From: Amycolatopsis marina | GTDB lineage: Bacteria; Actinomycetota; Actinomycetes; Mycobacteriales; Pseudonocardiaceae | NCBI RefSeq assembly: GCF_900111885.1 | Contig: NZ_FOKG01000020.1 | Span: forward strand, 1-64,000 | DNA: 64,000 nt | Direction of reading: 5' to 3' | In this document: one piece after another, positions 1-8,563 of the stretch | Layout: every line of letters starts with the position of its first letter | How positions within the stretch are numbered: position 1 is the first letter of the stretch | Notes under the pieces: generated by a model | What the model was told of the DNA's origin: nothing | Seen by the model: only the letters and a program-made list of their open reading frames with translations | Database searches by the model: none | Program-made: the position numbers and the translations under genes

Positions 1-95
1 CACCGGCACGAAGGACAAGTGCAGCAGCACGATTCGCCATGCCGCATTCTGACACTCAACCAACCGTCAAACAACTAACGACACGCGACACTAGC

Positions 96-126
96 TTGAC
101 ATTCCAGTGTGATGGAAGGTTCAGGA
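96..126 (+). promoter_or_regulatory. MerR-type promoter with dyad operator
   Basis: A -35-like TTGACA (96-101) is followed by a dyad, ACATTCCA-GTGTGA-TGGAAGGT (99-120), and a -10-like TTCAGG/TCAGGA about 19 bases downstream. An operator buried in an over-long 19-base spacer is the signature of MerR-family activated promoters in general. No merR gene lies next to it inside the window; it may sit to the left of the edge. Confidence 0.55.
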
Positions 127-173
127 TGGGGATAGGCGGCATCGAGCCGTCGGCACGCTGGTTGGAGGCAAAG

Positions 174-410
174 ATGAAGGGCGATGTTGCGCCGGAGGAT
201 GGGCTGGTTCGCTGGCTGGTGGTCCTGTGTGGGGTTGGGTTTCCGGCGCTGTTCGCGACGGGCCTGGTGTGGCACTTGCTTGTCGCCGCTGGCTGGACGA
301 CTCTCGGAGCCAGCCTCATGTCCCTCCTGGGGTTGACGGTACTGCTTGGAGCGGTGGGATTGGCAGTGGTGACGGTTGACCGCGATCCGCGCGAACTTCG
401 TAGGCCGTAG
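174..410 (+). CDS. Small two-helix membrane protein, function unknown
   Basis: A 78-residue protein with two hydrophobic helices (about residues 13-35 and 40-62) and a short charged tail ending RDPRELRRP. I do not recognise the family. The ATG at 174 was chosen because TTGGAGG stands 6-7 bases upstream. The longer readings from 39 or 126 would start before or inside the MerR-type promoter at 96-126. That promoter suggests induction by a metal or redox signal, but this is inference. The gene is monocistronic as far as can be seen. Confidence 0.6.
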   Translation: MKGDVAPEDGLVRWLVVLCGVGFPALFATGLVWHLLVAAGWTTLGASLMSLLGLTVLLGAVGLAVVTVDRDPRELRRP

Positions 411-564
411 GCGGTCCGGGGAGGTCGGCCATCTGCAAACGTCTAGCCGGACGTCAGAGTGAGAACAGACTGCGTCGCTCCAGCAGTTGCCGCAACACTT
501 CACCTGCTAGCACATCGGTTGCGCATCACATCTAGGTAGCACTGAGGGGCAGTCAATAGCCAAC

Positions 565-581
565 TACTATTCAGGGTAGTG
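565..581. promoter_or_regulatory. BlaI-type operator (TACTA-N7-TAGTG)
   Basis: TACTA TTCAGGG TAGTG, 40 bases upstream of the sortase start. It has the same half-sites and 7-base spacing as the operators near both blaI genes. Confidence 0.75.
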
Positions 582-621
582 GTAGCCTCGCGCGGTCGAC
601 CGTTGCTCCGGAGGAGGACAC

Positions 622-1482
622 TTGCGGAGGCACGAGGAACCGTTTCCTCGCCACTCGGGCACACTGCCTGTGGCCGCACAGGAACCGGCGTCACAGTCCG
701 CGGGATTCGGTCGCAAGGCCGCTCGAACCGTCGCAGAACTACTGATCACGGTCGGCCTCGTCATGCTGCTCTTCGTCGTGTACGCGCTGTACGTCACAAA
801 CTGGACGTCGGCGCGGTTGCAGCAGGAGGCCAGTTCCGAGCTCGACAAGCGATGGTCCCAGGAGCGACAGACACGCAGCGAGCCGATTGACGGCAAGGCA
901 TTCGGCCGGATCTACATCCCATCCTTCGGCGCCGACTACCGATTCACGATTCAGCAAGGTGTCGACGCCGCAGCGCTGGAGGTTGGTCCCGGCCACTACA
1001 AGGACACCGCTATGCCCGGCAAACTCGGCAATTTCGGCCTCGCCGGACACCGGGTCGGCAAGGGCGCGCCGTTCAACGACCTGGACCTGCTGAACTCCTG
1101 CGACGCGATCGTCATCGAGACGGCCGACACATTCTTCGTCTACCGAGTGCTGCCGATGAAGCAGGAGATAGCCGACTGGGAAAGCGGCAAGAAACTTGAC
1201 CGGAAATGTACTGGCGTGTCACCGCTCGACGCACCCTACGACGCCACGTTCGGCCGGGTAATCGTTACGCCAGACCGTCGCGACGCAGTATCGCCCGTAC
1301 CGTACAAGCCCGCGGGCGTCCTGGCGAAGGAATCGCACCTACCGCTGCTCTCGTTGACGACGTGTCACCCATGGTTCTCCGAACGAGAGCGACTGATCAT
1401 CCACGCAGTACTCACGGATCAGTACGAGAAAACTCCAGGAGCCGGGTACGTGGATCTGCTCCAGACCATAGGAGAGACGTGA
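622..1482 (+). CDS. Class E sortase
   Basis: A membrane-anchored transpeptidase that cleaves a C-terminal sorting motif and joins exported proteins to the cell wall. The 286-residue protein has an N-terminal membrane helix (about residues 35-57). The catalytic His is in AGHRVGKGAPF, the Cys in SLTTCHPWF and the Arg in RERLIIH, which is the class E signature (TLTTCHP-like). The TTG start at 622 has GGAGGAGG 5 bases upstream. The stop overlaps the start of the following small membrane protein, so the two are translationally coupled. A BlaI-type operator lies in its promoter. Its substrates are not identifiable here. Confidence 0.88.
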   Translation: MRRHEEPFPRHSGTLPVAAQEPASQSAGFGRKAARTVAELLITVGLVMLLFVVYALYVTNWTSARLQQEASSELDKRWSQERQTRSEPIDGKAFGRIYIPSFGADYRFTIQQGVDAAALEVGPGHYKDTAMPGKLGNFGLAGHRVGKGAPFNDLDLLNSCDAIVIETADTFFVYRVLPMKQEIADWESGKKLDRKCTGVSPLDAPYDATFGRVIVTPDRRDAVSPVPYKPAGVLAKESHLPLLSLTTCHPWFSERERLIIHAVLTDQYEKTPGAGYVDLLQTIGET

Positions 1483-1664
1483 TGTACACCTGGCTGTGGC
1501 GGCATCTGCCGGGACCGCTGGGCGTACGTGTCGCGACCGCAGCCGTGCTAGCGCTCGGGGCGGTCGCGCTGTTGATGCTGGTCGTCTTTCCGGCAGTCGA
1601 GCCCATGCTGCCGTTCAACGACGTCGCCGTAGAAGAAAGCGTGGTCGATCAGGTCGAACGTTGA
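1482..1664 (+). CDS. Small membrane protein coupled to the class E sortase
   Basis: A 60-residue protein beginning MYTWLWRHLPGP with one hydrophobic helix (about residues 18-40) and the conserved-looking segment FPAVEPMLPFNDV. Short proteins of this form commonly follow class E sortases in actinobacteria. The ATG at 1482 overlaps the sortase stop (TGATG). Its role is unknown; partnership with the sortase is inferred from coupling and shared control. Confidence 0.75.
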   Translation: MYTWLWRHLPGPLGVRVATAAVLALGAVALLMLVVFPAVEPMLPFNDVAVEESVVDQVER

Positions 1665-1974
1665 AATTGCTTCCATTAAGGGTGGCTCCTCGCAGGGAGC
1701 TGCTGCCCGTGTGCTGTCTGAACGGAGTTGCGCCAATGGCCGATCGATGTAGACCGGAGGGACACGCTTGTCCTTGTGTGGCAAGCAAAGGACGGCTGGC
1801 CGGTCGAGTTCGTGCGAAGCGAATCCACGTGTCCGCATTCGGTTAGACGTCAGGAGGGTGCGAACGGCAGGCGGTGGGATCGCCGCGTGAAGGAGTCCGA
1901 ATACTGGTCGGTGAGGCCATCGTGTGCCCGCCCGGTGGCGTCGGACGGGCACACGAAGATCACCTGTCGGCCTG
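1665..1974. other. Intergenic region with a hairpin, no supported gene
   Basis: No reading frame here has a start, RBS and recognisable product. The peptide starting at 1728 (VDVDRRDTLVLVWQ-like) looks partly coding but runs open into antisense of the next gene. It could be a remnant. Confidence 0.4.
1921..1955. terminator. Hairpin terminator between convergent genes
   Basis: CGTGTGCCCG (1921-1930) pairs perfectly with CGGGCACACG (1946-1955), 20 bases beyond the stop of the minus-strand four-helix protein. There is no U-tract, as is usual for high-GC actinobacteria. A near-identical stem follows copA. Confidence 0.6.
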
Positions 1975-2322
1975 TCAGCCGAGCGAGGAGATCAGGTCGC
2001 GGCATGCCTGCTCGCAACGCCTGCACGCCTCCGCGCAGATGCGGCAATGATCGTGCATGCCGCCGTGTCGGTCGCACTCGTCGCCGCAGGACTTGCATGC
2101 CTGCGCGCAGGCTTCTAGTACGGATCGGGTCAGGTTGGCGTCGTAGCCAGTGTGCCTGGACAGCACGCGGGCGGTGTCACAGACGTCCGCGCAGTCTGCG
2201 TTGGCACGGATGCACTTGGTCAACTCGGCGACGGCGTCGTCGCTCAAACAGGCGTCAGCGCACGCCGTGCACGCCTGCGCGCACTCGACACACGCCTCGA
2301 TGCACTCAACGGTATTCTCCAC
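1975..2322 (-). CDS. Four-helix-bundle copper-binding protein (Csp / DUF326 type)
   Basis: A 115-residue cytosolic protein with no signal peptide, packed with Cys in helical spacing: CIEACVECAQACTACADAC at the N-terminus, then CADVC, CAQACKSCGDEC, and CRICAEACRRCEQAC. Csp proteins line the core of a four-helix bundle with Cys thiolates and store many Cu(I) ions. The lack of a leader fits the cytosolic Csp3 type. The gene is alone on its strand. Upstream there is only a degenerate BlaI-type dyad (2362-2378). The context of copper genes agrees with copper storage or buffering. Confidence 0.85.
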   Translation of the reverse strand: MENTVECIEACVECAQACTACADACLSDDAVAELTKCIRANADCADVCDTARVLSRHTGYDANLTRSVLEACAQACKSCGDECDRHGGMHDHCRICAEACRRCEQACRDLISSLG

Positions 2323-2361
2323 CCGTGCCGCCTCCGGCTAAACCGCTCGCGACGAACTAAC

Positions 2362-2378
2362 TACTATCGGCACTCGGA
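2362..2378. promoter_or_regulatory. Degenerate BlaI-type site
   Basis: TACTA TCGGCAC TCGGA, 40 bases upstream of the four-helix protein. The left half is perfect; the right half matches 3/5. It is below the threshold used for the other sites. Confidence 0.3.
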
Positions 2379-2543
2379 GACTCGGCCGATACCCGGCCGC
2401 TCGTCCTCTCGAATGGGCCTGCCTCTCTCGCGCTGCCACTCGACAAGGTTGTCGACGCCGGATCTTGCCTGGCCTCGTAGCACCATATAGTGAGGGCCTG
2501 GGTCCTACGTGTGGCTACTTCGGGCTCGTGCTCTGTCCCGGCG

Positions 2544-2560
2544 TACTACAAGTACTAGTA
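2544..2560. promoter_or_regulatory. BlaI-type operator (perfect half-sites)
   Basis: TACTA CAAGTAC TAGTA, 28 bases upstream of the BNR-repeat lipoprotein start. Confidence 0.8.
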
Positions 2561-2588
2561 CATGTGACCGACTGAGAAGGAAGCATTG

Positions 2589-3470
2589 ATGGACAAGCGA
2601 TTCGTCGGGTGCGGGCGCTGCTGGCGCCGTAGGTCCGTGGCGTCTGCACTCGTGGTTGCCGCGGTGGCCCTGGTGGCCTCTTGTGGTGGGACTGACGAGG
2701 TGCCGCCAGGTAGCGGGGCGGATACGTCCGACCCGGGTCTGGCTCATGTACACGGTCTGGGAGTTGAACCTGGCAGCGGAGTGCTCTACGCGGCAAGCCA
2801 CTACGGAGTGTTCCGCGTACCGGCTGATGGTCCACCAGAACGGGTCGCGGATCGCCGCCAGGACACGATGGGGTTCACCATCGTCGGTCAGGAACACTTC
2901 CTCGGCAGCGGCCATCCCGATCCTGAGGAGGCGGACCAGCCGAACCCGCTCGGGCTGATCGAGAGCACTGATGGCGGGCGGACCTGGGAAAGCGTGTCGC
3001 TGGCAGGTGAAGTCGACTTCCACGCGCTGGAGGCCGAGCACGGGCTGGTGTACGGCTACGACAGCCAGAGTCAACAGGTGATGGTCAGCAATGATCGCGA
3101 AAACTGGGACCGCAGGGCCAGCCTTGCCATGGCTGACTTTGCAGTACACCCCGGCGACCCGGAGGAGCTGCTGGCCACCACCCAGCAGGGACTCGCTCGC
3201 AGCACCGACGGTGGTCGGACCTTCGCACCTGTTCCCGGCGCGCCGCTAATGGTAATGGTCGACTGGTCGGCAGAGGGCGGCGTGGTTGGAGTGGACCCGG
3301 ACGGCGGCGTACACAGCAGCTCCGACGGCGGTACCACGTGGGCGCAGAGAGGTCAGGTAGGCGGTGCCCCGCAGGCAGTTAGTACCAGCGGTCCAGCCGA
3401 CGTCTACGTTGCCACCGAATCCGGCATTCACGCCTCTCAGGATGCAGGCCGCACCTTCACTCTGCGCTGA
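2589..3470 (+). CDS. Exported BNR-repeat lipoprotein (F510_1955 / PSII-assembly-factor-like)
   Basis: A 293-residue protein with a signal peptide and a lipobox-like VALVASCGG, then a beta-propeller built of Asp-box repeats (STDGGRTW, STDGGRTF, SSDGGTTW, SQDAGRTF). It resembles the F510_1955 family, often labelled glycosyl hydrolase, and sialidase-like or Ycf48-like propellers; no catalytic function can be assigned. The ATG at 2589 is preferred to the adjacent TTG at 2586 because GAAGGAAG lies upstream. It is cell-surface anchored and under a perfect BlaI-type operator. Homologues often sit near copper genes, which fits the surroundings. Confidence 0.75.
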   Translation: MDKRFVGCGRCWRRRSVASALVVAAVALVASCGGTDEVPPGSGADTSDPGLAHVHGLGVEPGSGVLYAASHYGVFRVPADGPPERVADRRQDTMGFTIVGQEHFLGSGHPDPEEADQPNPLGLIESTDGGRTWESVSLAGEVDFHALEAEHGLVYGYDSQSQQVMVSNDRENWDRRASLAMADFAVHPGDPEELLATTQQGLARSTDGGRTFAPVPGAPLMVMVDWSAEGGVVGVDPDGGVHSSSDGGTTWAQRGQVGGAPQAVSTSGPADVYVATESGIHASQDAGRTFTLR

Positions 3471-3488
3471 CCGCAAGTCTGTTCCAGC

Positions 3489-4769
3489 TCAGATGGAGAC
3501 ACCGTTGCTGCGCAGCCACAACAGTGGGTCGATCTTACGCCCACCTTTGTGGACTTCGAAGTGCAAGTGCGGTCCCGTCGACTGGCCGCGACTTCCGACT
3601 GTGGCAATCCGCTGACCGACGTCGACACGTTGGCCAACGGTGACCAGAGTTTCGTTGATATGACCGTACACAGTGACGACGCCGTTGTCGTGGCGCACTC
3701 GAACCCACAGCCCGAACCCACTGGCGGGGCCGGATGAGATGACTCGGCCGTCCAACACGGACACGATGGGGGTGCCGATGCTGTTGGCTATGTCGAGGCC
3801 GTAGTGGATGCTGCCCCAGCGTGGCCCGTAGGTTGAGGTGATCGTTCCTGTGGTTGGCGCCAATGCCCGGCCGGGCCCCTGCCCTGTCCCGGATGTGGCC
3901 GGACTGGGTGTGAGAGCGGCACTCTCACCATCTTGTGTCGGCTGCGACGGTGCTTGTCGCGTTGCCTGCTGAGCATCCTCCCAGTTGTCGAACGTGTTGC
4001 GCTGGCCTTGTAAGCCGGCGAGGCTGCGCCGTGCGTCGGCAAGTTGCTGCTCGAGTTCGTCCTGATCGGAGAGTAGCTCAGCAGCGCGGTTCTGAGCAGC
4101 GGCCTCGGCGGCCACCGCGGTTTCGTATGCCGCTGTCGCCGCGGCTTCGGCTTCCTCGGCTTGCTGCTGCCGCGTGCGGGCTTCCGCAAACGCGGCACGA
4201 GCTGCCGAGCTCAGGTTCGCCTTGTCAACGAGGGCGCGACTCATCGTGTCGAGCGCGTCGAGTTCTGCGCCACCTACTGCGTTCAGCAACTCGGCTCGAG
4301 CAAGGAGGTCTTTCGGGCTCTCGGCGCCCAGGTACGCGCTGATCGACCCGATCGCACTTCCCTGCCGGTAGCTTGCGGCAGCGAACTTGTCGACCTGCCG
4401 TTGTGCCCGTTGGATATGCGCACCCACGGCTTCGACTTCGACTCGGGCGCTTTCGGCAGCCGCTTGTGCGGCGTCTGCTGTTTCTCGCGTTACTTTCTGC
4501 TGCCGCTGCGCCACGGTGACGTTGTCGTACTTGGTGGCCAGTTCGAGTTGTGCTGCATCCAGCGCCGCTCCCGCTGCAGCCACCCGACTCGCCAGGACGC
4601 CAACTTGTTCGGCTGCGGTCTGCACCGCTGTGCGGCCTTCCGCGAGTTCCCCGTCACTCGGGTTCGGCGGAGGTGGGGTTGCGAAAGCCGGTCCAGGCGA
4701 ACCGGTGAGCGGGAGTATCACAATCGACATGGCCCCAGCAACACGCACAAAAGGTCTGCGTGGGCTCAT
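3489..4769 (-). CDS. Exported M23 peptidase with coiled-coil stalk
   Basis: A 426-residue protein: signal peptide (1-30), a long Ala/Gln-rich coiled coil (about 40-265) and a C-terminal M23 domain. Zn ligands are visible in HYGLDIAN and HLHFEVH, with YGHINE between. The fold cleaves peptidoglycan cross-bridges, or activates amidases when degenerate; here the ligands are intact (EnvC/NlpD-like layout). The ATG has GACAGGAG-type SD upstream. Two BlaI-type operators lie upstream (4792 and 4902). It is convergent with the BNR lipoprotein. The second M23 protein at 24365 has a very similar catalytic domain. Confidence 0.88.
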   Translation of the reverse strand: MSPRRPFVRVAGAMSIVILPLTGSPGPAFATPPPPNPSDGELAEGRTAVQTAAEQVGVLASRVAAAGAALDAAQLELATKYDNVTVAQRQQKVTRETADAAQAAAESARVEVEAVGAHIQRAQRQVDKFAAASYRQGSAIGSISAYLGAESPKDLLARAELLNAVGGAELDALDTMSRALVDKANLSSAARAAFAEARTRQQQAEEAEAAATAAYETAVAAEAAAQNRAAELLSDQDELEQQLADARRSLAGLQGQRNTFDNWEDAQQATRQAPSQPTQDGESAALTPSPATSGTGQGPGRALAPTTGTITSTYGPRWGSIHYGLDIANSIGTPIVSVLDGRVISSGPASGFGLWVRVRHDNGVVTVYGHINETLVTVGQRVDVGQRIATVGSRGQSTGPHLHFEVHKGGRKIDPLLWLRSNGVSI

Positions 4770-4791
4770 GACCTACTCCTGTCTCGCTACC

Positions 4792-4808
4792 AACTACCAG
4801 AGCTAGTA
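4792..4808. promoter_or_regulatory. BlaI-type operator
   Basis: AACTA CCAGAGC TAGTA, 22 bases upstream of the minus-strand M23 gene; 9 of 10 half-site bases match. Confidence 0.65.
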
Positions 4809-4901
4809 CGTGTCGGGAGTGTATACTTTGGCCACAATTGTCTCAACTGCAACTGCTGTCCCAGCAGTCACGGCGGAGTGTCGCTGCCGATCCGACGGTC
4901 C

Positions 4902-4918
4902 TACTATCTGATATAGTA
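4902..4918. promoter_or_regulatory. BlaI-type operator (perfect half-sites)
   Basis: TACTA TCTGATA TAGTA. It lies 133 bases upstream of the M23 gene and also in front of the plus-strand structured segment 4919-5046, so it may serve a divergent transcript. Confidence 0.8.
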
Positions 4919-5046
4919 CGAAGAGGGGTTGTGCGTTGCCTGCGTGCGGCCCCACCGCCGGCTCCCGAACCGGCGCGCCGCGGGCGCGGCGCTCCTTCCC
5001 GCGCCCGCGGCACCTAGCTGCTTAGGAGTCGAGCCGACAAGTAAGG
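4919..5046 (+). promoter_or_regulatory. Putative structured leader RNA, class unknown
   Basis: Consecutive hairpins: CGCCGG/CCGGCG around CTCCCGAA, then a very stable stem CCGCGGGCGCG/CGCGCCCGCGG near 4979-5012, then the ACCTAG...CTTAGGAG segment. I could not match it to the consensus of any named riboswitch. It sits between a perfect operator and a small ORF. Confidence 0.35.
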
Positions 5047-5110
5047 ATGAAGCGCACTTCTAGTGGCGAGCGTGCCGTGGCTGCCGTTATACGACTGGGT
5101 GAGGTGGGCC

Positions 5111-5287
5111 ATGAGTCAGACGCCGATCTACGACATGCTCGTGAAAGCCATACAGGAAGTCGACTTTTCGCACGCCAGGAGGTCACGGCTTACCGAAGTC
5201 GCATCGACGGACCGACAGCGCGCGGCGCTCCCTGGAAACGCACTCGCGCGCGGAAGACATCGTCGCGTCGTCCACGAGGATTCGTAG
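5111..5287 (+). CDS. Possible small protein, hypothetical
   Basis: A 58-residue reading frame starting MSQTPIYDMLVKAIQEVDF, with GGTGAGGTGG upstream of the ATG. The N-terminus is plausible for a soluble helical protein; the C-terminal half is Arg-rich and unremarkable. There is no recognisable family. The case rests on the SD and on the operator plus structured leader upstream. Confidence 0.35.
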   Translation: MSQTPIYDMLVKAIQEVDFSHARRSRLTEVASTDRQRAALPGNALARGRHRRVVHEDS

Positions 5288-5588
5288 CCGGACATGCGCT
5301 GAAGCTGCAGCACGAGTTGTGATGCAGCCACGCGTTGCGCCGCTTCCAGTCGCACTCATAGGTCACTGCGTCGAAAGCGGATACGGGGTGGTCGGCGACG
5401 ATGGCATTGCGCGCCATCTCGATCCCGCCGCGACCCGTAAGGTCCTGAATGTACTAGTCGTGCTGGTGTTCGGTTACGAGACACAGTCGCACTTGGCATA
5501 CCCACGCCGCTGTTTATGCACGTCGCAGGTCGTGCGTTCGCGTGGACGCCCCCTCAGGCTAGCGACAGATAAGTGCCGCGTCCGCCGG
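5288..5588. other. Intergenic region, nothing supported
   Basis: Reading frames on both strands lack SD sites and recognisable products. This is the 3' flank of the nuo cluster. Confidence 0.4.
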
Positions 5589-6998
5589 TCAAGAGAGGAC
5601 GAGGTTTCCCTCGAACGCGGTCAGGATGAGTCCGGCCAGCGGGCCGATGGCGAGTGAGACCGGCGCCGCTATGTAGGCCGTGACTGCGGGCCACCGGTTC
5701 ACCTGGTCGAAGGTGCCCGGTTCGCTGCGCGTCGTCGGTGCGATCCAGCGCAAGTAGTAGAAGAGGCTGGCGACGGTGTTGATGATCGCCAGGACGACGA
5801 GCCAGCCGAAGCCCGCGTCGAACGCTGCGGTGAACACGGTGAGCTTGCCGACGAATACGCCGGTTGGGGGTGTGCCGACGAGCCCGAGCAGGCAGACCAC
5901 CAGGCTGAGCGCGAGCCAGCGATGTCGGCGCAGTAGCCCGCGGTAGTCAGTGATGGTCTCGGCGCGGGGGAGGGCGCAGACGACGGCGAACGCGCCGAGG
6001 TTGGTGACGGCGTAGGCGGCGAGGTAGAGCAGCAGGCCGGGCAGGGCGAGTGGTGCGCTTCCTGCGGCCGCGACTGCCATGAGCAGGTAGCCGACCTGGC
6101 TGATCGTCGAGTAGGCCAGCAGCCGTCGGACGTTGTCCTGGAAGAAGGCGGCAAGGTTGCCCAGTGTCATCGTGAGGGCCGCGAGTACCGCGATCAACAG
6201 CCCCCAGTCCAGCGCCGTTGGGGCGAGGGCCGCCGAGACGAATCGATAGATCGCGACGACGGCGCCGACCTTGGGGATGGTGGTGATCAGGGCGGCGACC
6301 GGCGGGCGAGATCCTTCGGTGACGTCGGGTACCCAGAAGTGCACCGGTACGGCGCCGGCTTTGAACAGCGGCCCAGCCAGGAGCAGGAGGGCACCGACCG
6401 CGACTGCGCCCCCAGCGGCGGACGGCAGCGACTCGGACAGTTGCGGATACGCAGTGGAACGAGCGACGCCGAACAGGGTCATCAGCCCGAACAGCATCGT
6501 CACACCCACCAGCGCACCCATGAGGTAGTACTTCATGCTCGCTTCGGTGCCCGAAGAGTCCTTGGCGAACGCGGTCAGCGCATAGAGCGGCACACTGGCC
6601 AAGAGGTAGGCGGCCGCGAGCAGCAGGAGGTCGTTGGCGCCGGCGAGCAGCACGGCGCCGAGCGCGCCGAGCAGCAGCAGGACGACGAACTCGGCTTCCC
6701 GCCGATCGTCACGAATTTCCGTGGCGGCCAGGCCCAGCACCAGCAGCACCGACACCAGCACCACCGCCCGGACAGCGTTGGTGGCCACATCGATCGAATA
6801 GGTGCCCTCGAACACCGTCATGCCCGCCCGCGACCAGTTGGCGACTGTGGCCGCGAGCCCACCCGCACATGCGGCTGCGGCAAGCGCACGAACGAGCCAC
6901 TGCCACTGTCGGGGGAGGTAGGAACCCAGCAGCAAACCGAACACGGCTGCGCCGGCGAGGAACAGTTCGGGGAGCAGAAAGGTCAGCTCCTGAGTCAT
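5589..6998 (-). CDS. nuoN: NADH-quinone oxidoreductase subunit N
   Basis: A 469-residue Mrp-antiporter-type proton-channel subunit of the complex I membrane arm, with about 14 transmembrane helices. The family core is visible: the first key Lys region in GPLFKAGAVPVHFWVPDV and RRLLAYSTISQVGYLL. The start is taken at MTQELTFLLPEL, with an SD-like GGAAG in the preceding codons; a start four codons upstream (7010) is also possible. It is the last gene of the minus-strand nuo cluster, starting right after nuoM ends at 7012. Confidence 0.92.
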   Translation of the reverse strand: MTQELTFLLPELFLAGAAVFGLLLGSYLPRQWQWLVRALAAAACAGGLAATVANWSRAGMTVFEGTYSIDVATNAVRAVVLVSVLLVLGLAATEIRDDRREAEFVVLLLLGALGAVLLAGANDLLLLAAAYLLASVPLYALTAFAKDSSGTEASMKYYLMGALVGVTMLFGLMTLFGVARSTAYPQLSESLPSAAGGAVAVGALLLLAGPLFKAGAVPVHFWVPDVTEGSRPPVAALITTIPKVGAVVAIYRFVSAALAPTALDWGLLIAVLAALTMTLGNLAAFFQDNVRRLLAYSTISQVGYLLMAVAAAGSAPLALPGLLLYLAAYAVTNLGAFAVVCALPRAETITDYRGLLRRHRWLALSLVVCLLGLVGTPPTGVFVGKLTVFTAAFDAGFGWLVVLAIINTVASLFYYLRWIAPTTRSEPGTFDQVNRWPAVTAYIAAPVSLAIGPLAGLILTAFEGNLVLS

Positions 6999-7011
6999 CG
7001 AAGCTTCCATG

Positions 7012-8508
7012 TCAGCGACTCAGCAGGGAGCCGAGGGTATGGGCGGCGGGCTCGATGAGGTCCAGCAGGAAGCGTGGGAAGAGCCCGATCACGACGGCGA
7101 ACACCATCAGCGGCACGATCGACACGGTTTCGGCGGCGGTCAGGTCAGTGGTACCGGTGCCGCTGCTGCCCGCTGATGGAGACCCCAGGAAGATCCGCTG
7201 GTACGCCCGCAGGAACAGCGCGGCCGTGATGAGGATGCCGAGGAATGCCAGTGCCGTGGCGACGGGCGCACCGCCGAGCGAGCCGGTGAAGATCTGGAAC
7301 TCGGCGATGAACCCGGAGAACCCGGGCAAGCCCAGTGACGCGAAAGCGGCGGCGGCGGTCACCCCGGCAAACTTCGGGGCGTTGGCGGCCAGCCCGCCGT
7401 ACGAGCTCATATCGTAGGTGTGCCCCCGCTCGTACAGCACACCCGCGAGCAGGAACAGCGCCCCCGTGATCAACCCGTGGCTCACCATCTGGGTCACCGC
7501 CCCTGTCACGGCGAGGTCATGTGCCTGCGAGTCCGACGAGGCGACGAGCCCGGCCGCGCCGAGCGCGAGGATGATGTAGCCCATGTGATTGACCGAGGTG
7601 TACGCGATCATTCGTTTGAAATCGCGCTGTGCCAGGGCGACCAGCGCGCCGTAGAGCACACTGACCACACCGACGATCACGATGACCGGAGCGTAGGTGC
7701 GCCAGGCGTCAGGCAACATCGGCATCGCGATCCGGACGAAACCGTATGTTCCCATTTTCAGCAGTACGCCGGCCAGGATCGCCGAGCCCGCGGCTGGTGC
7801 TTCGGTGTGCGCGGGGGGAAGCCAGGTGTGAAACGGCACCGTGGGTGTCTTGACCGCCAGGCCCACGACGAGCGCGAGCAGTACCAGAGCGCCAAAGGCG
7901 CCCTTGCCCGCGAGTGGGTTCTGCTCGCTCAACCGGACCATGTCGAACGTGCTGGGTTCGGCGGCGACGTAGAGGCCGATGAAGCCGAGCAGCAGCGCCA
8001 GCGAGCCCACGAAGGTGTAGAGGAAGAACTTCAGGGCGGCCCGTGCCGCATCCCGATGTCCCCAACCGGCGATCACGAAGTACATGCCCACAATGGACAG
8101 GTCGAAGAACACGAAGAAGAGAATGAGGTCCAGCGAGACGAACAGGCCGAGGCTGACTGTCTCCAGGAACAGGAACAGCGCTGCGAACGCGCGCACCCTG
8201 TGGGTCTGGCGCAGGGAGTAGATCGCGCAGGCAAGGAAGAGCACCGTGGTCACGCCCACCAACGGCAGGCTGAGTCCATCGACTCCGATGTGGTAGCCGG
8301 AGTTCACGGTCGGGATCCAACGCTGGTTGATCTCGTAACCGAACCCGGATTGGCCGGGGGAGTAGTTGACCCACAGCGCGACGACCATGGCGACTTCCGC
8401 CGCGCTGGCCGTAATCCAGGTCCAGCGCACCACGACGTCGCTGATCCGTGGCATGGCCAGCAGTCCGGCCGCGACCGCCAGCGGCAGGAATACCACAATG
8501 CTGAGCAC
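7012..8508 (-). CDS. nuoM: NADH-quinone oxidoreductase subunit M
   Basis: A membrane-arm antiporter-like subunit of about 498 residues. Diagnostic segments are KTPTVPFHTWLPPAHTEAP and RDFKRMIAYTSVNHMGYI, and the family Glu is in the helix-5 segment. About 14 transmembrane helices are visible. The start is uncertain: GTG at 8508, GTG at 8514 and TTG at 8526 are all in frame; the hydrophobic N-terminus begins at 8508. It lies between nuoL and nuoN with minimal spacing, so it is part of one operon. Confidence 0.92.
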   Translation of the reverse strand: MLSIVVFLPLAVAAGLLAMPRISDVVVRWTWITASAAEVAMVVALWVNYSPGQSGFGYEINQRWIPTVNSGYHIGVDGLSLPLVGVTTVLFLACAIYSLRQTHRVRAFAALFLFLETVSLGLFVSLDLILFFVFFDLSIVGMYFVIAGWGHRDAARAALKFFLYTFVGSLALLLGFIGLYVAAEPSTFDMVRLSEQNPLAGKGAFGALVLLALVVGLAVKTPTVPFHTWLPPAHTEAPAAGSAILAGVLLKMGTYGFVRIAMPMLPDAWRTYAPVIVIVGVVSVLYGALVALAQRDFKRMIAYTSVNHMGYIILALGAAGLVASSDSQAHDLAVTGAVTQMVSHGLITGALFLLAGVLYERGHTYDMSSYGGLAANAPKFAGVTAAAAFASLGLPGFSGFIAEFQIFTGSLGGAPVATALAFLGILITAALFLRAYQRIFLGSPSAGSSGTGTTDLTAAETVSIVPLMVFAVVIGLFPRFLLDLIEPAAHTLGSLLSR

Positions 8509-8563
8509 GCTCACCTCACGTTCCAATCTGTGCTGGTGTCACTGCCAGGCGAAGAGTTACGCA

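Noticed and set aside
4919..5046. c-di-AMP (ydaO) riboswitch ahead of a cell-wall gene
   Set aside because: The conserved core of that class could not be found, and the nearest wall-hydrolase gene is on the other strand.
5319..5657. 112-residue plus-strand frame
   Set aside because: No SD, overlaps the end of nuoN and the peptide has no recognisable features.
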